Part shown: piece by piece, positions 16,633 through 24,608 of the stretch
How the letters are laid out: each line of letters starts with the position of its first letter
Position numbering within the stretch: the stretch's first letter is position 1
Assembly: GCF_000298315.2 (NCBI RefSeq)
Contig: NZ_AEYE02000022.1
Coordinates: 1-64,000, forward strand
Direction: 5' to 3'
From: Rhizobium grahamii CCGE 502
Lineage (GTDB): Bacteria > Pseudomonadota > Alphaproteobacteria > Rhizobiales > Rhizobiaceae
DNA: 64,000 nucleotides
Made by a program: the position numbers and the translations under genes
The notes under the pieces: generated by a model
Told to the model about the DNA's origin: nothing
Seen by the model: the letters and a program-made list of their open reading frames with translations, nothing else
The model's database searches: none

Positions 16633-17902
16633 AAATCCGGCACTCGTCGACGATCTTGAGCGCCAACTCGCCCATTGGCTCGCCGCCGCGAGGACATTTC
16701 GTGATGCCGAGGAATTCGCCTCGAGCGAGGCATGGCGTTCGGTGGAACGCCAGATTGGTGCCCCCTTGCGTCAGCAACTGAACACGATCGTAGAGGAACT
16801 TATCTCGCTTGGGGAAGCTGCCGGGCGATTGATCGCGGTGTCCCGCAGCGATCCTGGACAGGTCGCAAAGGCACAGTCTGCGGTGCAGACGTTTCGCCGC
16901 CGTTATATCCAGGTTGACACGACCCTCGACTACATAGGCGATGCCGTCAATTCTCGGACCAGCCCGCTCCTGCGCATCGCGCTCTCGAACCTCGACCGGC
17001 TTGCGGTGGACAGCATGACGTCGGTGCTGGCGCGCGCCGGCAAACCGATCCCGCGGGTTCTGGTCTATCAGGACAAGGGCACTGGCGCATCCATTCTGAG
17101 AGCCGGCGTGCGCCTGTGGGTCCCAGGCGCTGTAATGCCTGTGGCCGCTATCAAGATCGTCAGGCACAATCTCTATCGACCAACGTCGCTGTTCCATGAA
17201 ACTGGTCATCAGGTGGCACACTTGACGAACTGGGTTCCATCAGTGCGCAAATGCCTGGAAAGTGCATTAGCCGGAGACCGCGAATTACAGACCATGTGGA
17301 CAGCCTGGGCACCGGAAATTGCTGCCGATGTCTACGCATTCCTGCACACCGGTTACGCCTCTGTCGCGGCGCTCTATGACGTCGTGGGCGACATCAATAC
17401 GATTCTGCGCTGGCCAGTCGGCGATCCGCATCCTGTCGGATGGCTCAGAACGGCGCTGGGCTGCGCATTTTCTGCCTTCTGTTTTGGGACCAAGGGACCG
17501 TGGGTCTCGCTGATGGGTGCAATGAGGGCCCATCATCCACTGGAGCGCGCCGAGCCAACCTTGCAGCCGCTGCTGGCCAGGTCGATGGAGGCGATCGAAA
17601 GGATTGCCGCAGCTTGCCTGACGGCTCCCGTGCCGGCATTGGACGGCAGGCCGATGACGTCGGTCCTTGCTCCAGCGCGCGTGTCGCCTGCCGCATTGAA
17701 GGACCTCGAACGAACTGCCGGACCAGCTCTTTGGACGTCGGCGCACTGGCGAATGACGGAAGGCATAAGGATCGTCGCGCTTGCGGGATTGCGCGAGGCT
17801 GAACGACCGGCGACCGCGACCGATTGGATCAATCGCGCACGAACCTGGCTCACAATGGAGCCGCAGCATCAGCGCACTCTCAGGGAGCTCAGCAATGCCT
17901 AG
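16613..17902 (+). CDS. Putative zinc metallopeptidase of unknown family (HExxH plus downstream Glu)
   Basis: A 429-residue protein with a clear zincin motif: LFHETGHQVAH, with H195, E196 and H199, and a likely third ligand E235 in WAPEIAADVYAFLH, 36 residues later. That spacing and the EIAAD context fit a gluzincin-type enzyme. The first 110 residues are helical and coiled-coil-like. No signal peptide is seen. The start at 16613 (MTVSAIENP) is preferred over the open upstream frame because it falls at the end of the previous gene. It overlaps the next gene by eight bases. I do not recognise the family; protease activity is inferred from the motif alone. Confidence 0.8.
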   Translation: MTVSAIENPALVDDLERQLAHWLAAARTFRDAEEFASSEAWRSVERQIGAPLRQQLNTIVEELISLGEAAGRLIAVSRSDPGQVAKAQSAVQTFRRRYIQVDTTLDYIGDAVNSRTSPLLRIALSNLDRLAVDSMTSVLARAGKPIPRVLVYQDKGTGASILRAGVRLWVPGAVMPVAAIKIVRHNLYRPTSLFHETGHQVAHLTNWVPSVRKCLESALAGDRELQTMWTAWAPEIAADVYAFLHTGYASVAALYDVVGDINTILRWPVGDPHPVGWLRTALGCAFSAFCFGTKGPWVSLMGAMRAHHPLERAEPTLQPLLARSMEAIERIAAACLTAPVPALDGRPMTSVLAPARVSPAALKDLERTAGPALWTSAHWRMTEGIRIVALAGLREAERPATATDWINRARTWLTMEPQHQRTLRELSNA

Positions 17903-18263
17903 TAAACAGGGAGACGACAAGGCTACCGGCGCCGACAAGCAGCCGGAAAGCACGGTTCCAAGTGAGGCCGCCATCATGGACGCGCTCATTGTTCAGCACA
18001 TGGAACGGCGCGATAGCCTGCTTCAGCGCGAAATCAATCAGCTTCGGAGCCTCGTGGAACAGGTTGCCGGAGCGAATGCGCTGCAATGCGTGATCGAAAA
18101 CGGAATCGCCGAAGTGGTGGACAAGCTCAGCGGGTTGACGGGTCGCACAGCAGAACTCGGGCCGGAACAGATCGAAATCCTCAACAGGATAGAACGGGAA
18201 CTTCGTCGACCACCTGATACCGACCTCTTCATGGTCGCAACTCAAGGCCGGCCAACTTACTAG
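17895..18263 (+). CDS. Small coiled-coil protein of unknown function
   Basis: A 122-residue hydrophilic protein. Residues about 30-60 form a heptad-like helix (HMERRDSLLQREINQLRSL), followed by a second helix with ENGIAEVVDKLSGL. The N-terminal 25 residues are polar and disordered-looking. The ATG at 17895 overlaps the end of the metallopeptidase gene by eight bases and has GGGAG seven bases upstream, so translation is coupled. It may be an assembly or adaptor partner for the proteins encoded on either side; no family is recognised. Confidence 0.72.
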   Translation: MPSKQGDDKATGADKQPESTVPSEAAIMDALIVQHMERRDSLLQREINQLRSLVEQVAGANALQCVIENGIAEVVDKLSGLTGRTAELGPEQIEILNRIERELRRPPDTDLFMVATQGRPTY

Positions 18264-18279
18264 CAAAAGGGAGCGTCCC

Positions 18280-19419
18280 ATGATTCCGCAGCTCGTTGAA
18301 CGCATCCGTGTCGGCGCGCCGCTGCCGATCGACCAGGCTCGGGAAGCCGTTCTCACCGCCGATCCGCTCGACATCGTGCTCCATCTGGAGCAGGTCTGGG
18401 CATCCTACGATCCGGCGGCGATCGGCCCCCTGCCCATTGCTCCGGCGCGTCGAACGTTGATGATGTCGGGCCAGTTTGCACCCTTTGCGCCGGGCGCGAA
18501 CGAACGGGCATGGGATCATCTCGGGTCAAGTTATGTTCTGGAAAACACACGAGGCGTGCAAATCTTCAAGCGCATCGTGCGTGAATACAGATCAGGGGTC
18601 GCACTTGGAATTCCGTCTCCGGCGACCTTGCGCTGGCTGGATGCCACAGAAGCGCTGCTCTTCGGCGCAGCCAATCCATTTTCCGGCTGGCTAAGCACCA
18701 GTCCGACGGGTGCGGACGGAGAGATGGTGCGTCGTCGCTCCTATTGGCAGCTCTTTGGGCTCGACCTCGCCTTCGGCACTGACGACAATCGCCCACCTGT
18801 TTACGACAAGGGCACGGCTGCCAACACCGGCTTCGTCGGCGTGTTTGAAGAGCTTCTGTTCGAACTCTGGCAAGCGATTACAAATCTCAAGAACTTCTCA
18901 GGGGTCAACAGCTCGGATGACGACAGGATCTTCAGACTGACGGAGGCGTTGATGTTCATGCTTCGAGCACGCCGGCAGGGACCGCTCAACACCGCGGGGA
19001 CCGTCCTTCTGAGAGAAGAACTCGCAGCCGCCACGGTCCTTGGCTGGATTGACCTTACATTGAGCAGCAACAGTTCGCTCGTGATGGACGCGGGAGCCCA
19101 GGCGACAAGCGCGGCCGGTCGCCTGTCCAACCTTGGCGCGAAGGTGGGCCTCGCTGCGCATAGCCGCTCGACGTCTCTTTTTGAAATGGCTGCCGAGCTG
19201 TCGAAGATTCTCAGGGTTATCGAGTCGGGCGTCGTAAGCGGACCGGAATACTCCTACATCCTTTACCGCGAGACCCCCCCGGTTCCCGGTGTGAAGGTCT
19301 ATGGCGCCGAAGCGCGCCGGGTCATCACCGAATGGGCAGCCGCAACTGGCAAGGATATTAAAGCGCGAGGCAAGCCGGTGGAAACGGCGCGCAGGGCAAG
19401 GCTGGTTGCCGTCCAGTAA
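18280..19419 (+). CDS. Operon protein of unknown function (379 residues)
   Basis: A soluble 379-residue protein without a signal peptide or recognised motif. It has a Trp/Tyr-rich middle (WLDATEALLFGAANPFSGWL, then SYWQLFGLDLAFG) and helical C-terminal half. The ATG has a strong AAGGGAG ribosome site and lies 16 bases after the coiled-coil gene. Tight spacing on both sides shows it belongs to the same operon. No function can be given; conserved co-occurrence with the neighbours would be the first thing to test. Confidence 0.8.
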   Translation: MIPQLVERIRVGAPLPIDQAREAVLTADPLDIVLHLEQVWASYDPAAIGPLPIAPARRTLMMSGQFAPFAPGANERAWDHLGSSYVLENTRGVQIFKRIVREYRSGVALGIPSPATLRWLDATEALLFGAANPFSGWLSTSPTGADGEMVRRRSYWQLFGLDLAFGTDDNRPPVYDKGTAANTGFVGVFEELLFELWQAITNLKNFSGVNSSDDDRIFRLTEALMFMLRARRQGPLNTAGTVLLREELAAATVLGWIDLTLSSNSSLVMDAGAQATSAAGRLSNLGAKVGLAAHSRSTSLFEMAAELSKILRVIESGVVSGPEYSYILYRETPPVPGVKVYGAEARRVITEWAAATGKDIKARGKPVETARRARLVAVQ

Positions 19420-19446
19420 TACTCCGCCAGAGCGGAAGGCGCGGTT

Positions 19447-22395
19447 ATGGAAAAGATAGAGCAGGTGCGTACTAGTGGTTTCGATCCACTCGGGCTGGAG
19501 TTGGCTTTTCAGCCGCCGCCGGACCGGGAGTATTTTGAGAACGCGGTTCAATCATCCGCGTTCGAGTTGCTCGATGATCCTTTCGCGAAAGACCACGATT
19601 GGGAAACGATGGCCGAGAACCTTGAAACGGAAGCCGGCTCGGCGCATTCGTTCAAGGGCTGCACCGCGTCAGAAAAGAACATCCTGATCGATGCGGCAGA
19701 CAGGTCGCTGCATGCCGTACGACATGCGGCATCCTTCATAGGAAGTGCGTATGGACGGCCGGACAGAATGTCGGCCGATACGAAGCGGCTGCTCCTCGAG
19801 CATTTTCACACGGTGAAACACGACGATCTCAGATTTATCCTTACCCGGCTAATGCGAATAGCGAAGGCTATCGAGCATGGCATCGCCTTCAAAGCTGAGC
19901 GAAGCTGCCCCGCAACTCCATCCGGAATGGAGTGCGGCTATGCGAACACATCCATGTGGTTTGGAGGCAGCGGGGATGTCAGGCTCTGCTTCGATACACG
20001 GCCAGGCCATTGCAACTTCGCCTCCTCGGCCGCCCCGCGGCAGGAACGGATCCTCATTCACGAGGTCTCACATCGTTACGTCGGCATAAACGACAAGGCA
20101 TACCACCATCTCCCCGCCTACAAGACACTGAGCCCGTCACAGGCGATGGACAACGCCGACAGCTATGCCTTCTTCGCGGTCGATGCGAGGGCAACCCTTT
20201 CCGAGGCAGAAGATCTGGACATGACCGCAGAGGCCCTCGAAACCCAGGATTTTGACGAGTCGGTCCACAGCGAGGGATCTGACGAGACGCTGGAGGAGAG
20301 TGGCCTTCTTGACGAGGAATGGTTCGACGAGGAAGGCGACACATTTTCGCCCCAGCAGGAAGACTTCCGTGACCGGGTGCTTGCTGCTCATATCGCCTCG
20401 AAAAAGCGCAAGCCGTTTAGCGACCTTGATCCGGGCCGCCTCGCCAAAATTCCCGGCACCGATGTCGAGACGTTGGCATCGACCGCGGAGGCGGCCGGCC
20501 GCATCCTGACGGCAGCCAACGCCGCCCTTCGCGAGGCTCAAGCTCGCGGCGACGCCGACGCCTTGCGCACCCGCCACATCGGGATCAGCAGCGGTTACCG
20601 GTCGTTTGCGCACCAACGTCGACGCTGGATGGAGCTCTTCCCAAAATACTATCGCCAGTCCCAAGACTTTCGCCGAACGTTGCCAGGTGGAGAACATTCC
20701 GCCGCGGCGGTCGCCTATATGCTGCGTCCGCGCAAGGCCGGTGGTTTTGGCCTGGCTGGAAATATCGGAGCACCGGGCTACAGCAACCACCAAAGCGGCA
20801 TCGCTGTCGATTTCTTTCAGCACAGGACGCCGGGACATGCGATTTCCAACAGCACGGCCTCCGCGGCGAGAGCAAGGTGGCGGGCGAGCTGGTTTTATCG
20901 ATGGCTCAAGGAAAACGCGCAGCGGTTCAACTTCAAGCAGCTTGAAACGGAGGAATGGCACTGGGAGTATCAGGGCGGCGCTTTGCCAGCGCAGGCCAAC
21001 CGCGTCGCTGTCAACTCATCCGAGGCTGGGGGCGCTAAACTTTGGACCTATCAATCGGCTATAATCCGCGCCCCGGTTTCCCTGTTTCTTCCGCCCGCCG
21101 CGCTCGGTAGCGGTCAACTGAAAGTATTGCTCTACGTTCATGGCCTACTCGGGCCGTGCCCGAAACTTTCCTCGGTCCCCGACGGCTTCATCAGCGGCGA
21201 GCAGTTTGCGCTCGGCAAGATCGTGACCGGGTCCGGACTTCCGATGGCGGTTATCGTCCCGCTCCTTCAGGAGGGGAAGGATCGAAACTGGCAAGCGAGG
21301 GGGCTGGACACTCCGGGGCAAATCAATGCTCTGATCGACGAAGGAATGACAGAGATAACCCGGCGCCTCGGTCGACCGGCACGTCTTTCCGATCTCGTCA
21401 TCGCCGGTCACTCGCGTGGATTTGGAGTGATCTATCCGCTTGCTCGCTCCCGAGATCCGGCGAGAAGGCAGGGGGCTCTAGCACAATTGAGAGGTCTTTG
21501 GATGCTCGATGCCAGCTATGGCACAGTTCCGTTGCGCGAACTTTACGCCTTGGCATCCGTTCCCGGTGGACCTGAGGTCAAAATCGTTTATCGCACTGGC
21601 TCACCGACAGACAAATTCCAGGGGAAGAAAACCGGGGGAAGGGCACAGCTCATGCCGGTTCCTTCGTCCATAAGTCACTGCGCCCTGCCGGCAAAATTGC
21701 TGGGGTCCCTTCTCGCCGGGCTGCCGGTTGTTAAGGGCTCTCCGAGAGCAGAAGAAATCGGAAGATATGGCACATGGGAAAACGAGCCATGGACGGCAAC
21801 CGAATGGACCGAAGCTGGACTGGACACAGAGAACGAAAATTCTGGTGGGCCTTATGATTTCGTCGAACCGGAAGAAGACGACCGGGAGTCAGATTACGAG
21901 ATGCAGGGTAGCGATGAAATGGATTGGCTCGACTATGAGGCCGATGCCGGGGAGGCGCACGAGGATGCTGCGTACCAGGAGGCCTTTGCGGGCCAGATGG
22001 ATGAAACTATGGAGCAAGAGCGACACAAACGCATGTCTTTCATGGGCGAAGAGACCTCGGGAATGGGCGACGAAGTGCTCGATTCCCTCAACCAGTTCCT
22101 GGAGCACGAGGCAGGCTCCGACGTCAGCCTTGCGGGCCGGCTGAAGGGATCGGCCAACTTCCTCCTGGGGCCAACCTTGCACCAGGGCGCACGGGGGAAC
22201 GGGGTGATAGCGCTTCAGCGTGCACTTGTATCGCTCAGTTATCCCGTTGTGATAGACGGGAACTATAGCGCGCAGCTGGAAAAGGCCGTCCGCCAGTTTC
22301 AGTTACGCACCGCTCTTTCGGCAGATGGTGTCGTTGGACCGAAGACCAAAGCTGCAATCGCAGCGGCGTTGGCAAGGCAATGGAGACGAACGTGA
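19447..22395 (+). CDS. 982-residue multi-enzyme protein: M35-like protease, VanY-like peptidase, alpha/beta hydrolase, PG-binding
   Basis: Four units can be read in order. (1) A deuterolysin/Lys-M35-like aspzincin at about 60-250: HEVSH (205-209) and NADSYAFFA with ligand D238. (2) After an acidic linker (250-300), a VanY-type D,D-carboxypeptidase (M15) at about 375-510: SNHQSGIAVDF with H448 and D455, then EEWHWEY with H505. (3) An alpha/beta hydrolase-like domain at about 530-765 with nucleophile elbow AGHSRG (S656). (4) A very acidic linker (770-865) and a C-terminal PG_binding_1 domain at about 905-975. No Sec signal is present. The set points to a secreted or delivered enzyme acting on cell wall and protein. 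Last gene of the operon, 27 bases after the previous one. Confidence 0.88.
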   Translation: MEKIEQVRTSGFDPLGLELAFQPPPDREYFENAVQSSAFELLDDPFAKDHDWETMAENLETEAGSAHSFKGCTASEKNILIDAADRSLHAVRHAASFIGSAYGRPDRMSADTKRLLLEHFHTVKHDDLRFILTRLMRIAKAIEHGIAFKAERSCPATPSGMECGYANTSMWFGGSGDVRLCFDTRPGHCNFASSAAPRQERILIHEVSHRYVGINDKAYHHLPAYKTLSPSQAMDNADSYAFFAVDARATLSEAEDLDMTAEALETQDFDESVHSEGSDETLEESGLLDEEWFDEEGDTFSPQQEDFRDRVLAAHIASKKRKPFSDLDPGRLAKIPGTDVETLASTAEAAGRILTAANAALREAQARGDADALRTRHIGISSGYRSFAHQRRRWMELFPKYYRQSQDFRRTLPGGEHSAAAVAYMLRPRKAGGFGLAGNIGAPGYSNHQSGIAVDFFQHRTPGHAISNSTASAARARWRASWFYRWLKENAQRFNFKQLETEEWHWEYQGGALPAQANRVAVNSSEAGGAKLWTYQSAIIRAPVSLFLPPAALGSGQLKVLLYVHGLLGPCPKLSSVPDGFISGEQFALGKIVTGSGLPMAVIVPLLQEGKDRNWQARGLDTPGQINALIDEGMTEITRRLGRPARLSDLVIAGHSRGFGVIYPLARSRDPARRQGALAQLRGLWMLDASYGTVPLRELYALASVPGGPEVKIVYRTGSPTDKFQGKKTGGRAQLMPVPSSISHCALPAKLLGSLLAGLPVVKGSPRAEEIGRYGTWENEPWTATEWTEAGLDTENENSGGPYDFVEPEEDDRESDYEMQGSDEMDWLDYEADAGEAHEDAAYQEAFAGQMDETMEQERHKRMSFMGEETSGMGDEVLDSLNQFLEHEAGSDVSLAGRLKGSANFLLGPTLHQGARGNGVIALQRALVSLSYPVVIDGNYSAQLEKAVRQFQLRTALSADGVVGPKTKAAIAAALARQWRRT

Positions 22396-22793
22396 TTTTT
22401 TATCAGCTGGATGCGATTGCCCCGATCTGGATGGTCGGGACGGCCAAGCCAATCGGTGCTTGCACGTGCCATGTCATATATTGTCGGCCAGGCTCGGGCT
22501 GACAACAATGACGGTTCGCTTTGAATCGGCTCGGCCTAAACCCGGCTATCCTGGATTTCGCCTCGACTTCGCGTACCGTTCCTGACCGATCGGAAGGGCC
22601 CCGGTCCGCTGTGACATCCGGCGCCTGCCTTGCAGCGCCCAACAACACCCGATTTGACTCGAATAAGGGTCTCGTTCGGCATTTTAATCGTCCGCTGGTA
22701 AGCGGTTATACTTCTATTGAGGTAAGTGCATGCGTCGGCTGGTTGTGCTTATATGAACCCGGCCACAACTGGCCTCTTCTGTGATAGTGCTCA

Positions 22794-22829
22794 GGGTCCG
22801 CATGAACACCCCTCGCGGACCCGCACTTT
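22794..22829 (+). terminator. Rho-independent terminator downstream of the five-gene operon
   Basis: GGGTCCGC (22794-22801) pairs with GCGGACCC (22815-22822), and outer GTGC/GCAC flanks extend the stem; TTTT follows at 22826-22829. It is about 400 bases after the last operon gene, so it could end either the operon transcript or a separate short RNA. Confidence 0.6.
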
Positions 22830-22894
22830 TCCTCCCGCCTCATCAAATTGATAAGCCAATCATCCAAACGACTGGGTCACGTTTCGGCCACAAA

Positions 22895-23024
22895 AGGTTA
22901 TGCTAGGGGGGTTCCAGGTTTCCTCTGCGAGCAGGGCCTGCGCCAGGCCCGACATGCCCCAGTCGGTTCTGTCACATCTCTGTCTACAGCCAGGCCGCTG
23001 CATGTGCTGCGGCCTCGGCTTTTT
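22895..23024 (+). ncRNA. Candidate small RNA with its own terminator
   Basis: A GC-rich segment ends in a clean terminator: AGGCCGC (22992-22998) and GCGGCCT (23009-23015), then a T-run at 23020-23024. A weak -10-like TATGCT is at 22897-22902, so the 5' end is a guess. A preceding terminator at 22794-22829 isolates it. It matches no RNA family I can name from memory. Confidence 0.35.
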
Positions 23025-23236
23025 AGGCGTTCCATCAAGCTTCCCTCGCGGATCAACATTCCCGGGCCAGCCGTTGAATTCCTGCCTCCGAAGACGGTGC
23101 CGCTTGACAGACAGTCAGCCCGCATCGCGCGGTGATATGGGTTACGGCATCATTTTGAGGCAGCGGCCATCAGGACAGGGAACCCTGAGCTATCTGGTGA
23201 AGGAACCGGAAGCGGCAGGCGCGTGCCCGCGTACTA

Positions 23237-23377
23237 TCAGCCGTCAATCATGCTCCACCAGCCGTAGACTGAGGCGCTGGCGTTAAGGATGCATGCACCC
23301 GCTGCTGCCCATTTCGTCGGATGCAAGATCACAAGCGCGGCGGAGATCAATGCAATGGCTGAGATAGTGTTGCTCAT
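23237..23377 (-). CDS. Small hydrophobic membrane protein (46 residues)
   Basis: A short protein with one or two hydrophobic segments (NTISAIALISAALVILHP, then WAAAGACILNASASVYGWW). The ATG at 23377 is supported by GAGG five bases upstream. An in-frame upstream codon at 23422 lacks such a site. The function is unknown; small single-span proteins of this kind are common in rhizobial stress regions. Confidence 0.5.
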   Translation of the reverse strand: MSNTISAIALISAALVILHPTKWAAAGACILNASASVYGWWSMIDG

Positions 23378-23480
23378 GGCATCCTCTTTGGTGTTGATAC
23401 GACACGAGTGGCGAGTGGCCAAGCAGAGAGCGGATCGTGTCTCACCGAGAGCGGTCCGCTTGCAAGGTCACAACGCGCCC

Positions 23481-24017
23481 TCATGCAATAAGCTTCAAAA
23501 GCTCCTCGCTGGCCGCAGGCTTTGCGATAAAGAATACGCCGCTCTCGAGGTCCTGATGAGAGAGTTTTATGAGGCCAGACGTGACGATTAATTTCGTAGA
23601 CGGCCATTTTGACCGCACGGTCCTGACGAGACCAAGTCCATCCATCGTTCCCGGCATGTCGATATCAGTGAAAAGCGTGGTGACGGGATTTGTCTTAAGA
23701 AGGACCATTGCTTCGTCCGCGTTGGCTGCCTCCAGAACCCTGAACCCAGCCTGCTCGAGAACATCGACGGTCTCAAATCGAATGAAATGTTCGTCCTCGA
23801 CGACAAGAACGCTGGGACTGCTCGTGCCCCGCGAACGGGACGACAGAACATGGTCCATGACGTCCTGGCCGTCGGTAGACGCGCGCGTCTGCTCCAGGAG
23901 ATCGCGCTCGAGCACTGCCTGCTCCCAGTGAGCCTGATCTTGCCATAAGGGTTTTCCCGCATGCTCCCACAACGCATAGGCCCGCGCCGCGATCCACTCA
24001 TTCCGGTTGTCGTTCAT
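23481..24017 (-). CDS. DUF2934 fused to a response-regulator receiver domain
   Basis: A 178-residue protein. Residues about 4-32 match DUF2934 (NEWIAARAYALWEHAGKP, then a QAHWEQA end), a short motif common in rhizobial proteins. A receiver domain follows at about 68-178: PSVLVVEDEHFIRFETVD, phosphorylation Asp in LFTDIDMPGTMDG, Thr/Ser in IVTSGL and Lys in FIAKPA. The ATG at 24017 has GGAGG five bases upstream. Its 95-base leader is shared with an unrelated small gene at 44.5 kb. The combination of DUF2934 and receiver is unusual; output probably goes through protein contacts. Confidence 0.82.
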   Translation of the reverse strand: MNDNRNEWIAARAYALWEHAGKPLWQDQAHWEQAVLERDLLEQTRASTDGQDVMDHVLSSRSRGTSSPSVLVVEDEHFIRFETVDVLEQAGFRVLEAANADEAMVLLKTNPVTTLFTDIDMPGTMDGLGLVRTVRSKWPSTKLIVTSGLIKLSHQDLESGVFFIAKPAASEELLKLIA

Positions 24018-24112
24018 GAGAGCCTCCAATGAAAGAACACAATGGGAAAACACCTCCGGTCGCCGGCTTTTCCTCGGGTTCGGTTACGCTTTCGACCGGC
24101 TTTCGTACCGGT
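24018..24112 (-). promoter_or_regulatory. Leader element, copy A, upstream of the DUF2934-receiver gene
   Basis: Read on the minus strand, this leader shares ordered blocks with 44405-44499 (plus): GCCGGTC, TAACCGAACCC, GGAAAAGCCGGC (plus-strand position 24062-24073), GGTGTTTT, TTGTGTTCTT and ATTGGAG, the last forming the ribosome site. Spacing between blocks is almost identical. The coding regions after the two copies are unrelated, so the element itself is likely under selection or was copied as a control cassette. Confidence 0.6.
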
Positions 24113-24465
24113 CGGCTAAGCCGTGCTTGCCATAGGACAGATCGCGTTGCTGTCCTCGGCTCTAAACATTCTTCAATGTGTGACCTTTGCCTGTGGCTCC
24201 GGTCACAGGGCGGTGTGCACCTCCCGGTTTCCTAACCGTTGATTGAGTGCAGCCCAACTGCCGGGCTCGCCGGGCGATCATCAGGATATCCTCCGCGCCT
24301 TCCTCTTCGTTAGTGCGGCTGTAGCTCTCATGCCAGCTCCTATCCCTACAGTGGGCTCCGACCGGGAAAACGAGCTCGACAGTTTGCAATTGACCGCGCT
24401 CTGAAACGACAAATCGGCGCTTCGGTTCCTAGCCGAGACAAAAATTTCGCACGCCCCATTCCTCG
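24113..24465. other. Intergenic region upstream of treZ
   Basis: No convincing gene. It contains a possible GTGACC/GGTCAC hairpin near 24180-24210 and otherwise lies between the leader of the leftward receiver gene and the treZ promoter region. Confidence 0.4.
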
Positions 24466-24490
24466 GGAACCAATCCGCCGCAGCGACATT
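24466..24490 (+). promoter_or_regulatory. EcfG/RpoE2-type promoter upstream of treZ-treY
   Basis: GGAAC (24466-24470), 16-base spacer, then CATT (24487-24490), one base from the EcfG -10 consensus CGTT and a full match to GGAAC-N18-TT. Trehalose synthesis is a known general-stress function in rhizobia, so control by this sigma factor is reasonable. Confidence 0.4.
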
Positions 24491-24608
24491 AGAATGGCTC
24501 TCCTTGAGACGAAGGGGCATGTCGCCAAAATGCGGCAATGATAGGCGGTTTCAAAGCTGGTATCGCTCGGTGTACATCGACCGGGCAAGCCACCACCAGG
24601 AGGCAGAT

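Larger units (their letters stand above)
22396..23236. other. Long non-coding stretch with two terminator-like hairpins
   Basis: More than 800 bases follow the operon without a convincing protein gene. Two hairpins with T-runs (22794-22829 and 22992-23024), only 200 bases apart on the plus strand, suggest that a short RNA may be made between them. Short open frames here lack ribosome sites and familiar products. Confidence 0.5.

Noticed and set aside
13358-22395. Calling the SARP-led operon a contractile injection system or phage tail locus
   Set aside because: No sheath, tube, baseplate or spike genes are present in the window; only cargo-like proteins are seen.
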